From CBDATB01 sp965199745 (GTDB taxonomy: Bacteria > Bacteroidota > Bacteroidia > Cytophagales > Flammeovirgaceae): a stretch of 17,602 bases of DNA. The notes under the pieces are model-generated. The model had not been told where the DNA came from. It worked only from the letters and a program-made list of their open reading frames with translations, and did not search any database. Position 1 is the stretch's first letter, and each line of letters opens with the position of its first letter. Positions 6,640 to 14,619 of the stretch are shown one piece after another. The stretch covers positions 1 to 17,602 of the forward strand of contig CBDATB010000011.1 in assembly GCA_965199745.1 (NCBI GenBank), given 5' to 3'. The translations under genes and the position numbers were made by a program.

Positions 6640-7829
6640 AAATTAGCATACTTACTAACACTTTTCCACCAGAATTTGGTGCTGCACCTTCTCGCCTCTT
6701 CGACATGGCAAAAGCATTTCTGAACGCGGGTTATGATGTAGATGTATTGACGGGTATGCCCAATTACCCGTCAGGAAAAATGAGCTACTATTATCGAAGG
6801 AAGATTTTTTCAAAAGAAATACTAGCAGGTATTCCCGTTAGGAGGCACTGGATATACCCGGCCTATAGCGATAAAAAGTTCACAAGATTTTTCAGCATGC
6901 TTTCGCTTGCTGTGAGTTTGTTGATTTCTCTTCCTTATGTTCTGAAAAGAAAGCCCGACGTAATTATTACCCAATACCCGCCGATATTTTCTCCCATTAC
7001 CGCTTATTTTTTTGCCAAATTAACTGGTGCTAAGTTTATTTTGAATGTTTCTGATATATGGCCTTCTGCTATTTTTGATCTGGGTCTTATGTCTAAAAAT
7101 GTCTTATATAAATTGTTGAGCTGCTTAGAAAAAAAATTGTATAAAAGTGCGGTACTTTGTTTAGGGCAATCAAAGGAAATCGTTACACATATTCAGTGCC
7201 TTACCCACACAGAGGTAATGCTTTTTAGGACGGGAGTGGATTGTGATTTTTTTAAACCAAGAAATTATACGTCCTATCATAAAAAGACTACTGCTTTGGT
7301 TTATGCAGGTGTTTTGGGGGTAGCTCATGGGATATTAGCTATTTGTCAGTCCATTGATTTTTTAGCACTTAACGCTGAGTTTCATATTTATGGTGATGGT
7401 TTTGAAAAAGATCGAATTATTGCTTGGATAAAGCAATTTCCCAAGCTCGGCATATTTTATCATGGAGCGATTCGCAGCGAACATATTCCACAAACATTGA
7501 TACAATACAGAGCCGTGTTAATTGCTCAGAAAGCAAAAGTTTATGGCACGGTACCTTCTAAAATGTATGAGGCTATGGCTTTGGGTATGCCTATTCTTTT
7601 TAGTGGAAGCGGAGAGGGTGCCGATATGGTCCGCCAATATCAATGCGGGCTTGTGTCTGAACCTACTGATTTTGAAACGCTGAAAGAAAATATTCGGCGA
7701 CTTTCAGGGGCTGGCTCTAAATCGTTGAAAGCAATGGGTGTAAATGGCAGAAGACTTGCCGTAGATAAATTTGACCGAAAGAAACAAATTAAGGGCTTGT
7801 TAGATAAATTTCTTATATTTGAGCATTAA
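6633..7829 (+). CDS. Family 4 glycosyltransferase, WbuB-like
   Basis: A 398-residue GT-B fold glycosyltransferase, probably adding a sugar to a surface polysaccharide precursor at the inner face of the membrane; donor and acceptor cannot be read from the sequence. The N-terminal domain has ILTNTFPPEFGAAPSRLFDMA (about 6-26), PNYPSG, a hydrophobic membrane-associating helix (about 86-104), and VSDIWPSAIFDLG (139-151). The C-terminal GT4 domain has YAGVLGVAHG, HIYGDGFEKDRI and the donor-site region VPSKMYEAMALGMPIL. The start is TTG: an in-frame TAA lies at 6618-6620 and no ATG or GTG lies between it and the conserved N-terminus, so TTG at 6633 is the only credible start. It is a single gene, not in a polysaccharide cluster, with its own promoter and a terminator at 7856-7897. 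Confidence 0.9.
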   Translation: MLKISILTNTFPPEFGAAPSRLFDMAKAFLNAGYDVDVLTGMPNYPSGKMSYYYRRKIFSKEILAGIPVRRHWIYPAYSDKKFTRFFSMLSLAVSLLISLPYVLKRKPDVIITQYPPIFSPITAYFFAKLTGAKFILNVSDIWPSAIFDLGLMSKNVLYKLLSCLEKKLYKSAVLCLGQSKEIVTHIQCLTHTEVMLFRTGVDCDFFKPRNYTSYHKKTTALVYAGVLGVAHGILAICQSIDFLALNAEFHIYGDGFEKDRIIAWIKQFPKLGIFYHGAIRSEHIPQTLIQYRAVLIAQKAKVYGTVPSKMYEAMALGMPILFSGSGEGADMVRQYQCGLVSEPTDFETLKENIRRLSGAGSKSLKAMGVNGRRLAVDKFDRKKQIKGLLDKFLIFEH

Positions 7830-7855
7830 TAATAACATTGTCTTTTTTAGTAGCA

Positions 7856-7897
7856 AAACCCGAAATGTTTTTATAAAAATATCTCGGGTTTATTTTT
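7856..7897 (+). terminator. Hairpin terminator between convergent genes
   Basis: AAACCCGA (7856-7863) pairs with TCGGGTTT (7884-7891). Inside it, ATGTTTT pairs with AAAATAT, giving a long stem with one mismatch, followed by ATTTTT on the plus strand. It best serves the glycosyltransferase gene, but the opposite side ends TCGGGTTTTG and may also end transcription of the RRM gene. Confidence 0.75.
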
Positions 7898-7920
7898 CGA
7901 CAGATGTGTTGCAGAGATGA

Positions 7921-8175
7921 TTAGTTATCTCGGTTTCGAGGTCTTGCTTTTTTAACCACAATTTGATTACCATCCAGATCACTGTTGTCGAGTTGTTCAA
8001 TGGCTGCTGTCGCCTCCTCATCATCGGGCATTTCTACAAAACCGTATCCTTTAGATCTTCCTGTGAAATGGTCAATAATGATTTTTACTGAGTCAACTGT
8101 TCCGAAAGCCTCAAACAAGTCTGTTAGTTGCTCTTCTTTTGTTTTGAAATTTAATTTTGCTACGAAAATGTTCAT
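7921..8175 (-). CDS. Single-RRM RNA-binding protein
   Basis: An 84-residue protein that is nearly all one RNA recognition motif. RNP2 is NIFVAKL (2-8), RNP1 is KGYGFVEM (about 42-49), and the helix EEQLTDLFEAFGTVDSVKII lies between them. A short basic tail (KKARPRNRDN) follows. It should bind single-stranded RNA in the cytoplasm. Small RRM proteins of this kind occur in Bacteroidota and cyanobacteria, where some are cold-inducible; the targets here are unknown. The ATG at 8175 gives the standard N-terminus. It has its own promoter at 8356-8385, implying an unusually long untranslated leader of about 175 bases, and it ends facing the glycosyltransferase gene across a shared terminator. Confidence 0.95.
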   Translation of the reverse strand: MNIFVAKLNFKTKEEQLTDLFEAFGTVDSVKIIIDHFTGRSKGYGFVEMPDDEEATAAIEQLDNSDLDGNQIVVKKARPRNRDN

Positions 8176-8351
8176 TGTAAGAAAAATTTATTAAGTTGAA
8201 TAGAAGGGAGTAGCTTTTTGTGGCAAATCAATGGGTCAAAGTTTTAAGAAGCACAATGCGTTTCGAGTAGGTTGTCACCACTGGAATTGTAAAGTGTTTT
8301 TTAATTTTGCAGATGATTTTTTCTTAATAACAAAAAGATAATCCTGTTAAG
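8176..8351 (-). promoter_or_regulatory. Long 5' leader of the RRM gene
   Basis: Between the predicted transcription start (about 8351) and the ATG at 8175 lie about 175 non-coding bases. No Shine-Dalgarno sequence precedes the ATG. Only small pairings were found by eye, such as CAGUG with CAUUG in the middle, so folding is unproven. Its length suggests post-transcriptional control, for example temperature response or autoregulation by the RRM protein; this is inference. Confidence 0.35.
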
Positions 8352-8355
8352 GAAG

Positions 8356-8385
8356 CAAAGCTACATAATATAATCGAATTAACAA
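8356..8385 (-). promoter_or_regulatory. Promoter of the RRM gene
   Basis: Read on the minus strand: TTG (8385-8383), a 19-base spacer, TAGCTTTG (8363-8356). This is an exact match to the Bacteroidota consensus, lying just after the stop codon of the PurF-like gene. The predicted start is near 8351. Confidence 0.65.
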
Positions 8386-8415
8386 TTTATAATATTTATT
8401 TTTTATATTCACTGC

Positions 8416-10311
8416 TTAATATGCTCTTTTGGAGATGCCTTGCATAAAGTTTACAAAGGCTTTGTTGACTACTTTATTTCCACCTTTGGTTGGATAACTA
8501 CCGGTAAAGTACCAATCTCCTGTATGATCGGGGCAAGCTTTGTGTAAATTGTCTACTTTTTGGTAAATAACTTTTATATCGGCTTTTATGTCTTTCTGTT
8601 TGATAATTTTTGCTATTTCCTCAGAAATATCCTCTTGGCTAAAAGGTTCGTAAAGAGCTTTTACATAATTGGGTACTTCCATCTGCTTTTTTTGAATAGA
8701 CTTTAGTGCCTGTTGGTAGACTTTTTCTTTCAATTTTTCACGATTTGTTTTTTTTAGCAAGTTATTCATAGCTCTGAATGCTACAAAGTGATGCATTTGT
8801 GACATATCAATTCCATAACAATCGGGGTATTTCACTTGTGGTGCCGAAGAGACAATAATAATACGCTTGGGGCTTAGCCTGTCGAGCATACGAATAATAC
8901 TTTTTTCTAGGGTAGTTCCTCGCACTATAGAATCGTCTACAATGACAAGAGTATCTTTATGCTTTTGAATAACCTCATAGGTAGTGTCATATACGTGGGC
9001 GACTAAGTCGTCTCTTTGTCTTTCTTCGGTTATGAAGGTTCTTAATTTGGCATCTTTAATGACGAGTTTTTCTACCCTGAGCGAAAAAGATAAAAGTTTT
9101 TTCAGGTCTTTGCCTTTGGGGTTTACTTTTTCAATGGTTTGAATTTGCTTTTGGGTTAGATACTTTTCCATTTCACCCACTAAGCCCAAAAATGATATTT
9201 CAGCAGTGTTGGGTACATAAGAGAAAACAGTGTCTTCCAAGTTATAACTTATAGCTTCTAGCACTTGTGGGCAAAGTATTTCGCCCAGTTTTTTTCTTTC
9301 TGCATAGATGCTTGGGTCTGTTCCACGGCTGAAATAAATACGCTCGAAACTACAAGGTTTCTTTCTGTGCTTTTTGGCAAATCGATCTATTTTATAATCA
9401 CCTGACTTTTCGATGATGAGTGCCGTACCGCGTCTTATTTCTTTTATTTTATCGTATGCTACATTAAAAGTAGTTTTAATAGCTGGTTTTTCTGAAGCTA
9501 CTATCACTACTTCGTCGTCGGCATAATAGTAGGCAGGTCGTATGCCATTGGGGTCGCGTGCAATAAAAGATGCGCCGTATCCGGTCATGCCTACAATAAC
9601 ATAGCCGCCGTCAAAATCCTGACAGGAACGCCTGAGTATTTTTCTTAGGTCGATACTTTCTTCAACTCTTTGCCTCACTTCCTGATGGGTGTAGCCCGAG
9701 TTACTGAATTGCTCGATGAGTAAATCATTTTCTTTGTCGAGGAAATGTCCGATTTTTTCCATCACGGTTACTGTATCTATTTTTTCTCTTGGATGTTGTC
9801 CCAATCGAATAAGCAGGTCAAATAGTTCGTCCACATTAGTCATGTTAAAATTACCGCCAACTACTAGCACACGGCTGCGCCAATTACTTCTGCGCAACAT
9901 AGGATGGCAGTTTTGAGGTTTGTTTTTTCCATGCGTACCATAGCGTAAATGCCCCATATATACCTCTCCGATAAAAGGCACATGGTTTTTCATCCAAGCT
10001 GCATTTGTATATTTTTCGGGGTGGAGTTTTTGTATTTTGATTAATTTTTTGGTACCCTTTTCAAAAGCATCTTTGATAGAGCTAGGTCGGGTTGAACGAA
10101 CACGGTGCATGTATTGCTTGCCTGGCTCATGGTCTATTTTTATAGAAGCTATTCCTGCACCGTTTTGCCCGCGATTGTGTTGCTTTTCCATCAATAAGTA
10201 GAGTTTATTGAGGGCGTAGGCGGGTGTTTGGTATTTTTTTATATAATATTTAATATTCTTACGGAGTCTTATGAATGCAATGCCGCACTCATGCTTAATA
10301 GGCTCGCTCAT
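8416..10311 (-). CDS. PurF-like class II glutamine amidotransferase / phosphoribosyltransferase, long form
   Basis: 631 residues with both halves of amidophosphoribosyltransferase, the enzyme that makes phosphoribosylamine from PRPP and glutamine at the start of purine synthesis. The N-terminal Ntn glutaminase has a candidate nucleophile Cys9 (KHECGIA) after an eight-residue propeptide, RGQNGAGI (47-54), GHLRYGTHG (120-128) and GGNFNMTN (152-159, where PurF usually has NGN). RDPNGIRP (252-259) and YFSRGTDPSIY are typical of PurF. The PRPP loop is VIVDDSIVRGTT (456-467). Canonical PurF has about 470-510 residues; the extra length lies in an insert at about 60-115, inserts in the middle, and a C-terminal extension ending in DHTGDWYFTGSYPTKGG. 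I recall a long PurF-like family in Bacteroidota that can coexist with canonical PurF, so I do not assign purF. It probably has its own promoter at 10390-10419. Confidence 0.85.
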   Translation of the reverse strand: MSEPIKHECGIAFIRLRKNIKYYIKKYQTPAYALNKLYLLMEKQHNRGQNGAGIASIKIDHEPGKQYMHRVRSTRPSSIKDAFEKGTKKLIKIQKLHPEKYTNAAWMKNHVPFIGEVYMGHLRYGTHGKNKPQNCHPMLRRSNWRSRVLVVGGNFNMTNVDELFDLLIRLGQHPREKIDTVTVMEKIGHFLDKENDLLIEQFSNSGYTHQEVRQRVEESIDLRKILRRSCQDFDGGYVIVGMTGYGASFIARDPNGIRPAYYYADDEVVIVASEKPAIKTTFNVAYDKIKEIRRGTALIIEKSGDYKIDRFAKKHRKKPCSFERIYFSRGTDPSIYAERKKLGEILCPQVLEAISYNLEDTVFSYVPNTAEISFLGLVGEMEKYLTQKQIQTIEKVNPKGKDLKKLLSFSLRVEKLVIKDAKLRTFITEERQRDDLVAHVYDTTYEVIQKHKDTLVIVDDSIVRGTTLEKSIIRMLDRLSPKRIIIVSSAPQVKYPDCYGIDMSQMHHFVAFRAMNNLLKKTNREKLKEKVYQQALKSIQKKQMEVPNYVKALYEPFSQEDISEEIAKIIKQKDIKADIKVIYQKVDNLHKACPDHTGDWYFTGSYPTKGGNKVVNKAFVNFMQGISKRAY

Positions 10312-10389
10312 GTAGTGTATTTGCGTTTAGGAAAATTTGAAAGCAGTTACTAAATTCGGTGAATTTGAAAAAAGGTGCGAAATGAAATA

Positions 10390-10419
10390 CAAAGATAGGG
10401 TAAAAAGGTAAAAGAATAA
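10390..10419 (-). promoter_or_regulatory. Promoter of the PurF-like gene
   Basis: Minus strand: TTA (10419-10417, one mismatch to TTG), a 19-base spacer, and TATCTTTG (10397-10390), an exact -7 box. The predicted leader is about 70 bases. Confidence 0.45.
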
Positions 10420-10435
10420 GCCTGTTTAAGACAGA

Positions 10436-10819
10436 TTATTTTCTGTAGTAATTAAGGTGAGTTTGCCTGTCATTTTTTTTGAAAATGTCTTTAAAGTAAG
10501 TCCCACACATAGCGGAAAAACCACCGGCAAGCCCGCCCACAATGCTTGTAGCACCAATAAGTAACCACTTATTATTGAGCTGGAATAATTGCGCTATTTT
10601 AACTGTGAGTATACTTTCTGTAGTATTGTCAATATAAAAAGCATAGCTAAACCAAAGCAAGCCAATGGCTAAGTAACCAGCTATAAAAGAGATAAAAGCT
10701 TCGTTATAAACAAAAAAGGCTACGCTAAAACAAACGAGACTGACTATCCACCAGGGCATATACATTTGCGCCGGAATAGCCAAAAAAGCACTGAGGACGA
10801 GTTGTCTGAAAAATTTCAT
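10436..10819 (-). CDS. Small integral membrane protein of unknown function
   Basis: 127 residues with about four hydrophobic segments: roughly 6-20, 22-38, 42-62 and 85-105. The last is glycine-rich (IGATSIVGGLAGGFSAMCG). It ends in a polar, basic tail (KKNDRQTHLNYYRK). I do not recognise a named family; small membrane proteins with a similar LIG..S..GGL.GGF motif are common as hypotheticals in Bacteroidota. It begins 44 bases after the stop of the penicillin-acylase-like gene on the same strand, so the two are probably co-transcribed, which weakly suggests a shared envelope role. A 124-base gap with a promoter for the next gene follows. Confidence 0.7.
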   Translation of the reverse strand: MKFFRQLVLSAFLAIPAQMYMPWWIVSLVCFSVAFFVYNEAFISFIAGYLAIGLLWFSYAFYIDNTTESILTVKIAQLFQLNNKWLLIGATSIVGGLAGGFSAMCGTYFKDIFKKNDRQTHLNYYRK

Positions 10820-10863
10820 ATGGGTTTTATTCAGGGATAAAAAAATATCTACTAGGCACGGGG

Positions 10864-13296
10864 CTATTCTTTTTTAATAAGTTGCTGCTTGAAAAGCACT
10901 TGATTTCTAAAATCTTTCTCTGAGTGCATAAATATAAGCGGATAATAGGCTCCTTTTGTCCATTCAGGTATAAGATTATCGTAATAGTAGCTTCCTGGAT
11001 TACCCGACTGACCGCCGGGATAAACGCCCCAGGCCTTGACTCCCTTTTTGTCAAGCTCAACTACCATCCGCCACGAAGGCCCGTGTCTTTCGCTACTTGC
11101 ATTAATAATATTGTGGTTTCCTCCGTTGTACACAGTAGCATCAAAGGCTTTGATTTGCTGTGATAAATGTTTGATGGTCGTCGATTTATAGTGTCCCCAT
11201 ACAATAGTATCTAGTTGGTTGTTATCTATGAGGCTTGCAACTGCTTTTTTGAACGCGATGCTGATAATATCTGAAGTGGTCTCCTGCTGAACGGTACTTT
11301 TGATGTCTATAAACTCAAAATTCTTCATTGTCTTTAGTATATGTATAGTGTTATAAACTACTGGTTTTGCTAGTGGCACTTCAGTATCTTGCATTTCGTC
11401 CCAAAGCAAAGGCATGAGTGCATCGAACCAAGCCTCATAATAAGTGGCTGCTTGAGACTGGGGTTCATTATAAAAATTCCATTGACTGAGCTTTTGGAAT
11501 ACTTGCATTTCTTGCGCTGTAAGTGTACCTAGATTGAGTAGGCTAAGGAAGTAGGGTAGGCTTTCTGCCGCTTTCAGGTTATAGTTGTCGTTTTGTATCT
11601 GCATCATGTCTTGGACGCTTAGGCTGTCGAGGCTGTCTAAAAGACTATTAATACGCCTGTTGCGGTAAAACTCATATTTGGCATCATAAACATAATAGGG
11701 GTAGGTACTATCGACAGGATACTGGTTAGCTGAGCTTACAAAGCACCTTTTTGGATTGTAGCTATGTGCGTTGTGTTCTTGTGGAATAAAACCTTGCCAT
11801 CGGTTGCTGGAATAACTGCCGTCCATAACAAATTTTCCTTGTTCCTTCCATTTAATAGGAAATTTACCTTGTACCCAAATAGCAATATTACCATGCACAT
11901 CGGCATACACCGCATTTTGAGCTGGGCAATGCAAGTGCTGAATAGCTTCGGTATAATCTCGGTAATTTTTGGCTTTATTTAATAAATAAAAAACTAAGCC
12001 TTCTGGGTAAGGGTCATGCCCCAGCCAGCGCAAAGCCAAGCCTTCTTGACCCACTTTTTTGCCAACAAAGTTTTTATCGTAAACAACCGGTCCCCAAGTT
12101 GTGTAATAAACTGTATCATAGAATATATCTTGATTGCGAATAAGAATTTTTTCCACGCGCTCAGCGGTATTTACCCATTGACTATCTAAGTAATATTGAT
12201 GGTAATTTTTTTCTTTGAACTGAATGCTATACCAATCCACCACATCTCTTCTGGCATTTGTAAAACTCCAGGCGATAGAATCATTGAAACCAATAATAAC
12301 ACCTGGTGTACCTGGCAGACTGACGCCGTAAGTATTAATCTGTGGGCTATTCAGTTGTATGCTCATCCAAATAGCAGGTAGGCTTAAGCGCAGGTGTGGG
12401 TCTCCACATAAAATTGCATTGCCGCTGGCAGTTTTAGCTCCCGATACTGCCCAGTTATTACTGCCGTTGAAAGGGTCTGGTTTTTCATAAGGACTCGTGT
12501 ATATTAGGTTATTTGAAAATGTTGCGTGTTGAGGCTTTTCTACCATTTTGGTTTCGATATGCCATTGGTCGGGAGTATTTACTATAGGGTCTTGTCCTAC
12601 CTGCTTTTCAGGATATAACATATCAAAATATTTCCTTCCAAACTTTTTTAGTGCGTTGGTATGTTCCAAATCTGCGTCCCAAGCCGTCAGTGTAGCTGCC
12701 ATATATTTACTGAGCAAGACTGATTTGAGGATTGTCCATTTTTCAGGTCGGTAGTCGAGTAGTTTGTATTCTAGAGGAAAATTGCGATAACTGAGTCGGT
12801 CAATATAGGCATTAACACCTGCTGCGTATGATTCAAACAAGGTTTTGAGTTTGGGGTTTTGTAGGCTAGTTTCTAGGGCTTTTTCGGCGGCATATACCAT
12901 GCCACGCCTCCTTTGGAAACGATCGGATTTCAGCCCGTTTTCGCCAATAATTTCCGAGATTCGGCCGGCAGCAAAATAAATCTGAAATTCCATTTGCCAT
13001 AAGCGCAAGACTGCTGTTATGTAGCCTTGTGCAAAATAGAGACTCGGTTCGTCGGCAGCAAAAATATGCGGAACATATTGTTTATCGTAAATAATATTTG
13101 TTGTATTTGGTAGATCCTCGAGTTCAATTTTGGTAGGTCTTAACTGATGCCTACTTTCTGCATTTTGCCAGAAACCTTGAAATGGGTTTAAAATTTTTGC
13201 CAAAGGAGGCATCCCTGACATTCGGGTGTCTAAGACATAAATCAATAGTATGTTTAACGCCAGCACAAATATAAATTTGAGTATTTTTCTATTCAT
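10864..13296 (-). CDS. Penicillin acylase family (Ntn) hydrolase
   Basis: 810 residues of an N-terminal-nucleophile amidohydrolase that cleaves an amide bond; family members act on beta-lactam side chains, acyl-homoserine lactones or other acyl amides, and the substrate here cannot be read from the sequence. Residues 5-21 form a hydrophobic signal or anchor segment, so it is exported. The precursor layout is visible: an alpha part with GYITAVLRLWQMEFQIYFAAGR, a spacer, then the autocleavage site GSNNWAVSGAKTASG with Ser279 as the expected new N-terminal nucleophile, followed by GDPHL (298-302). Near the C-terminus are GPSWRMVVEL and PGGQSGNPGS, both typical. Length is normal. It lies 82 bases after sixA and 44 bases before a small membrane protein on the same strand, probably one transcript. 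It need not mean antibiotic resistance. Confidence 0.93.
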   Translation of the reverse strand: MNRKILKFIFVLALNILLIYVLDTRMSGMPPLAKILNPFQGFWQNAESRHQLRPTKIELEDLPNTTNIIYDKQYVPHIFAADEPSLYFAQGYITAVLRLWQMEFQIYFAAGRISEIIGENGLKSDRFQRRRGMVYAAEKALETSLQNPKLKTLFESYAAGVNAYIDRLSYRNFPLEYKLLDYRPEKWTILKSVLLSKYMAATLTAWDADLEHTNALKKFGRKYFDMLYPEKQVGQDPIVNTPDQWHIETKMVEKPQHATFSNNLIYTSPYEKPDPFNGSNNWAVSGAKTASGNAILCGDPHLRLSLPAIWMSIQLNSPQINTYGVSLPGTPGVIIGFNDSIAWSFTNARRDVVDWYSIQFKEKNYHQYYLDSQWVNTAERVEKILIRNQDIFYDTVYYTTWGPVVYDKNFVGKKVGQEGLALRWLGHDPYPEGLVFYLLNKAKNYRDYTEAIQHLHCPAQNAVYADVHGNIAIWVQGKFPIKWKEQGKFVMDGSYSSNRWQGFIPQEHNAHSYNPKRCFVSSANQYPVDSTYPYYVYDAKYEFYRNRRINSLLDSLDSLSVQDMMQIQNDNYNLKAAESLPYFLSLLNLGTLTAQEMQVFQKLSQWNFYNEPQSQAATYYEAWFDALMPLLWDEMQDTEVPLAKPVVYNTIHILKTMKNFEFIDIKSTVQQETTSDIISIAFKKAVASLIDNNQLDTIVWGHYKSTTIKHLSQQIKAFDATVYNGGNHNIINASSERHGPSWRMVVELDKKGVKAWGVYPGGQSGNPGSYYYDNLIPEWTKGAYYPLIFMHSEKDFRNQVLFKQQLIKKE

Positions 13297-13378
13297 CTTG
13301 AATCGTGTAGAGGACTTTGTAATATGGGTGAAGTTGAGATGATTTTTTTAGCAAAATATACCTGAGCTATTGCCTATT

Positions 13379-13864
13379 TTAGGGTTTCGCCTGCCATTCT
13401 AGTGTACCGCTGTATTGTGAAATTTCTGCCCATTTTTCTGTTTTAAAAGTAATTAATAAGGTACCCGAAGTTTTCAGATAAATTCCTTCTTGATTGGTCA
13501 GATATTCGGCAAAAAAGGCTAGCGTGGGATTGTGGGCTACAATAGCCACACATTCGTGCTCATTGGGCAGCCCATTGACCAATTCAAGTAAATTGCGTGT
13601 AGAAGCCTGATATAGGTTTTTATCATAAATAATGCTTGACTCGCTTATGGGTAGTTGCTCTCGAATCAATCTAGCTGTCTCGGTAGCTCTGACAGCCTCG
13701 CTGCTCACTATTAAAGTTACATGAATACCTTTTTTTTTAATGGCACTGCCTACGGTATGGGCATCTTTGTATCCTCTTTTGGTAAGATGCCTATCAAAGT
13801 CCCTGATACTTATGCTGCTTTCCGCAGCCTTAGCATGGCGTATAATGAGTATTTGTTTCTTCAT
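13379..13864 (-). CDS. sixA: SixA-like phosphohistidine phosphatase
   Basis: 161-residue histidine phosphatase (phosphoglycerate-mutase-like fold) of the SixA type, which removes phosphate from phosphohistidine in signalling or transport proteins. The catalytic motif is IIRHAKA with His10 as nucleophile and Arg9 beside it; DFDRHLTKRGYKDA (about 22-35) and SSEAVRATETA (54-64) follow, and the second catalytic His is in VAHNPTL. All catalytic elements are present and the length is typical. Its partner is unknown in Bacteroidota; no phosphotransferase or histidine kinase gene lies nearby. It is the first gene of the probable sixA, penicillin-acylase-like, membrane-protein transcript and is divergent from alkB over a 138-base gap. 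Confidence 0.85.
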   Translation of the reverse strand: MKKQILIIRHAKAAESSISIRDFDRHLTKRGYKDAHTVGSAIKKKGIHVTLIVSSEAVRATETARLIREQLPISESSIIYDKNLYQASTRNLLELVNGLPNEHECVAIVAHNPTLAFFAEYLTNQEGIYLKTSGTLLITFKTEKWAEISQYSGTLEWQAKP

Positions 13865-13918
13865 TGTTTTTTTAAAACATGATATTCACTATATATGACT
13901 TTATTTGTCACGTTTAGG

Positions 13919-13948
13919 CAAACTTAAAGTAAAAGTTTATATATTCAT
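13919..13948 (-). promoter_or_regulatory. Promoter of sixA
   Basis: Minus strand: ATG (13948-13946, partial match to TTG), a 19-base spacer, and TAAGTTTG (13926-13919), an exact -7 box. The predicted start is about 50 bases before the sixA ATG. Confidence 0.45.
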
Positions 13949-14002
13949 ATTTTTATTTGCTTATCTAGTAAATTATTTGGGCTTAAAAGTACTTACCAGT
14001 AG

Positions 14003-14619
14003 TTGAAAATTCCCTACAAAAAATTATCTATTCCCGATAGAATAATATTTAATCTGCCTGATGCGGATATTACTTTATACGAAGATTTCTTCGATCATAA
14101 AGAAAGCGAGCAACTCTATCAAAATTTAAAAAACCATATTTGCTGGCAACAGGATCAGATAAAAATATGGGGCAGGCAATTCGATCTACCGAGGCTGACT
14201 GCCTGGTATGGAGATAGTGGCAAAACCTACACTTATGCGGGTATATCTATGCTACCACACGCTTGGAATGACGATTTGCAGTTTATCAGAAGACGCGTTG
14301 AGCAAACTTGTGGCGTTGTGTTTTCGAGTTGCTTACTAAATTTTTATCGCAGTGGTAAAGACAGTATGGGTTGGCATAGGGATAATGAACCGGAATTAGG
14401 GCAAAACCCTGTAATTGCCTCTATATCCTTGGGTGAGGCGAGAATCTTTCAACTAAAACATTGCTACAAAAAAGATTTAAAAAAATCGATATGCTCTTAA
14501 AGCAAGGCAGTTTATTACTAATGAAAGGAGCAACCCAGCACTATTGGAAACACCAAATACCTAAAACTAAGAAAAATACAAACCCTAGAATTAACTTAAC
14601 TTTCAGAATAATCAAATAA
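14003..14619 (+). CDS. alkB: AlkB-family 2-oxoglutarate/Fe(II) dioxygenase, split by a -1 frameshift at a run of seven A
   Basis: DNA/RNA alkylation repair dioxygenase of the ALKBH2/3-like short type, which oxidises methyl groups off 1-methyladenine and 3-methylcytosine using 2-oxoglutarate. The first frame (14003-14500, 165 residues) has PRLTAWYGD (63-71), YTYAGI, and NFYRSGKDSMGWHRDNEP with the iron ligands His125 and Asp127. It then stops after an aberrant KSICS end. The -1 frame continues exactly the expected family sequence: KKIDMLLKQGSLLLMKGATQ, then HYWKHQIP with the distal iron-ligand His (probably 184), and PRINLTFR with the 2-oxoglutarate-binding arginines (196, 202), ending at TAA 14617-14619. 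The joined product would be 205 residues, the normal length. The junction is AAAAAAA at 14479-14485. The start is TTG, directly after an in-frame TAG. It is either a slippage-expressed gene, a pseudogene, or a sequencing indel. Confidence 0.88.
14479..14485 (+). other. A AAA AAA slippery heptamer at the alkB frame junction
   Basis: In the incoming frame the codons are TTA AAA AAA TCG, so the bases A-AAA-AAA have exactly the X-XXY-YYZ phase of a -1 ribosomal slippery site. Slipping back one base leads directly into the rest of AlkB. A weak TGCT/AGCA hairpin follows; no strong stimulatory structure was seen. Confidence 0.6.

Noticed and set aside
10827..11060. 77-codon minus-strand frame overlapping the end of the penicillin-acylase-like gene
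   Set aside because: It sits in another frame of the conserved C-terminus of that gene and has no independent support.
10864..13296. Reading the penicillin-acylase-family gene as an antibiotic-resistance gene
   Set aside because: The family is broad and the substrate cannot be told from the sequence; nothing nearby supports a resistance role.
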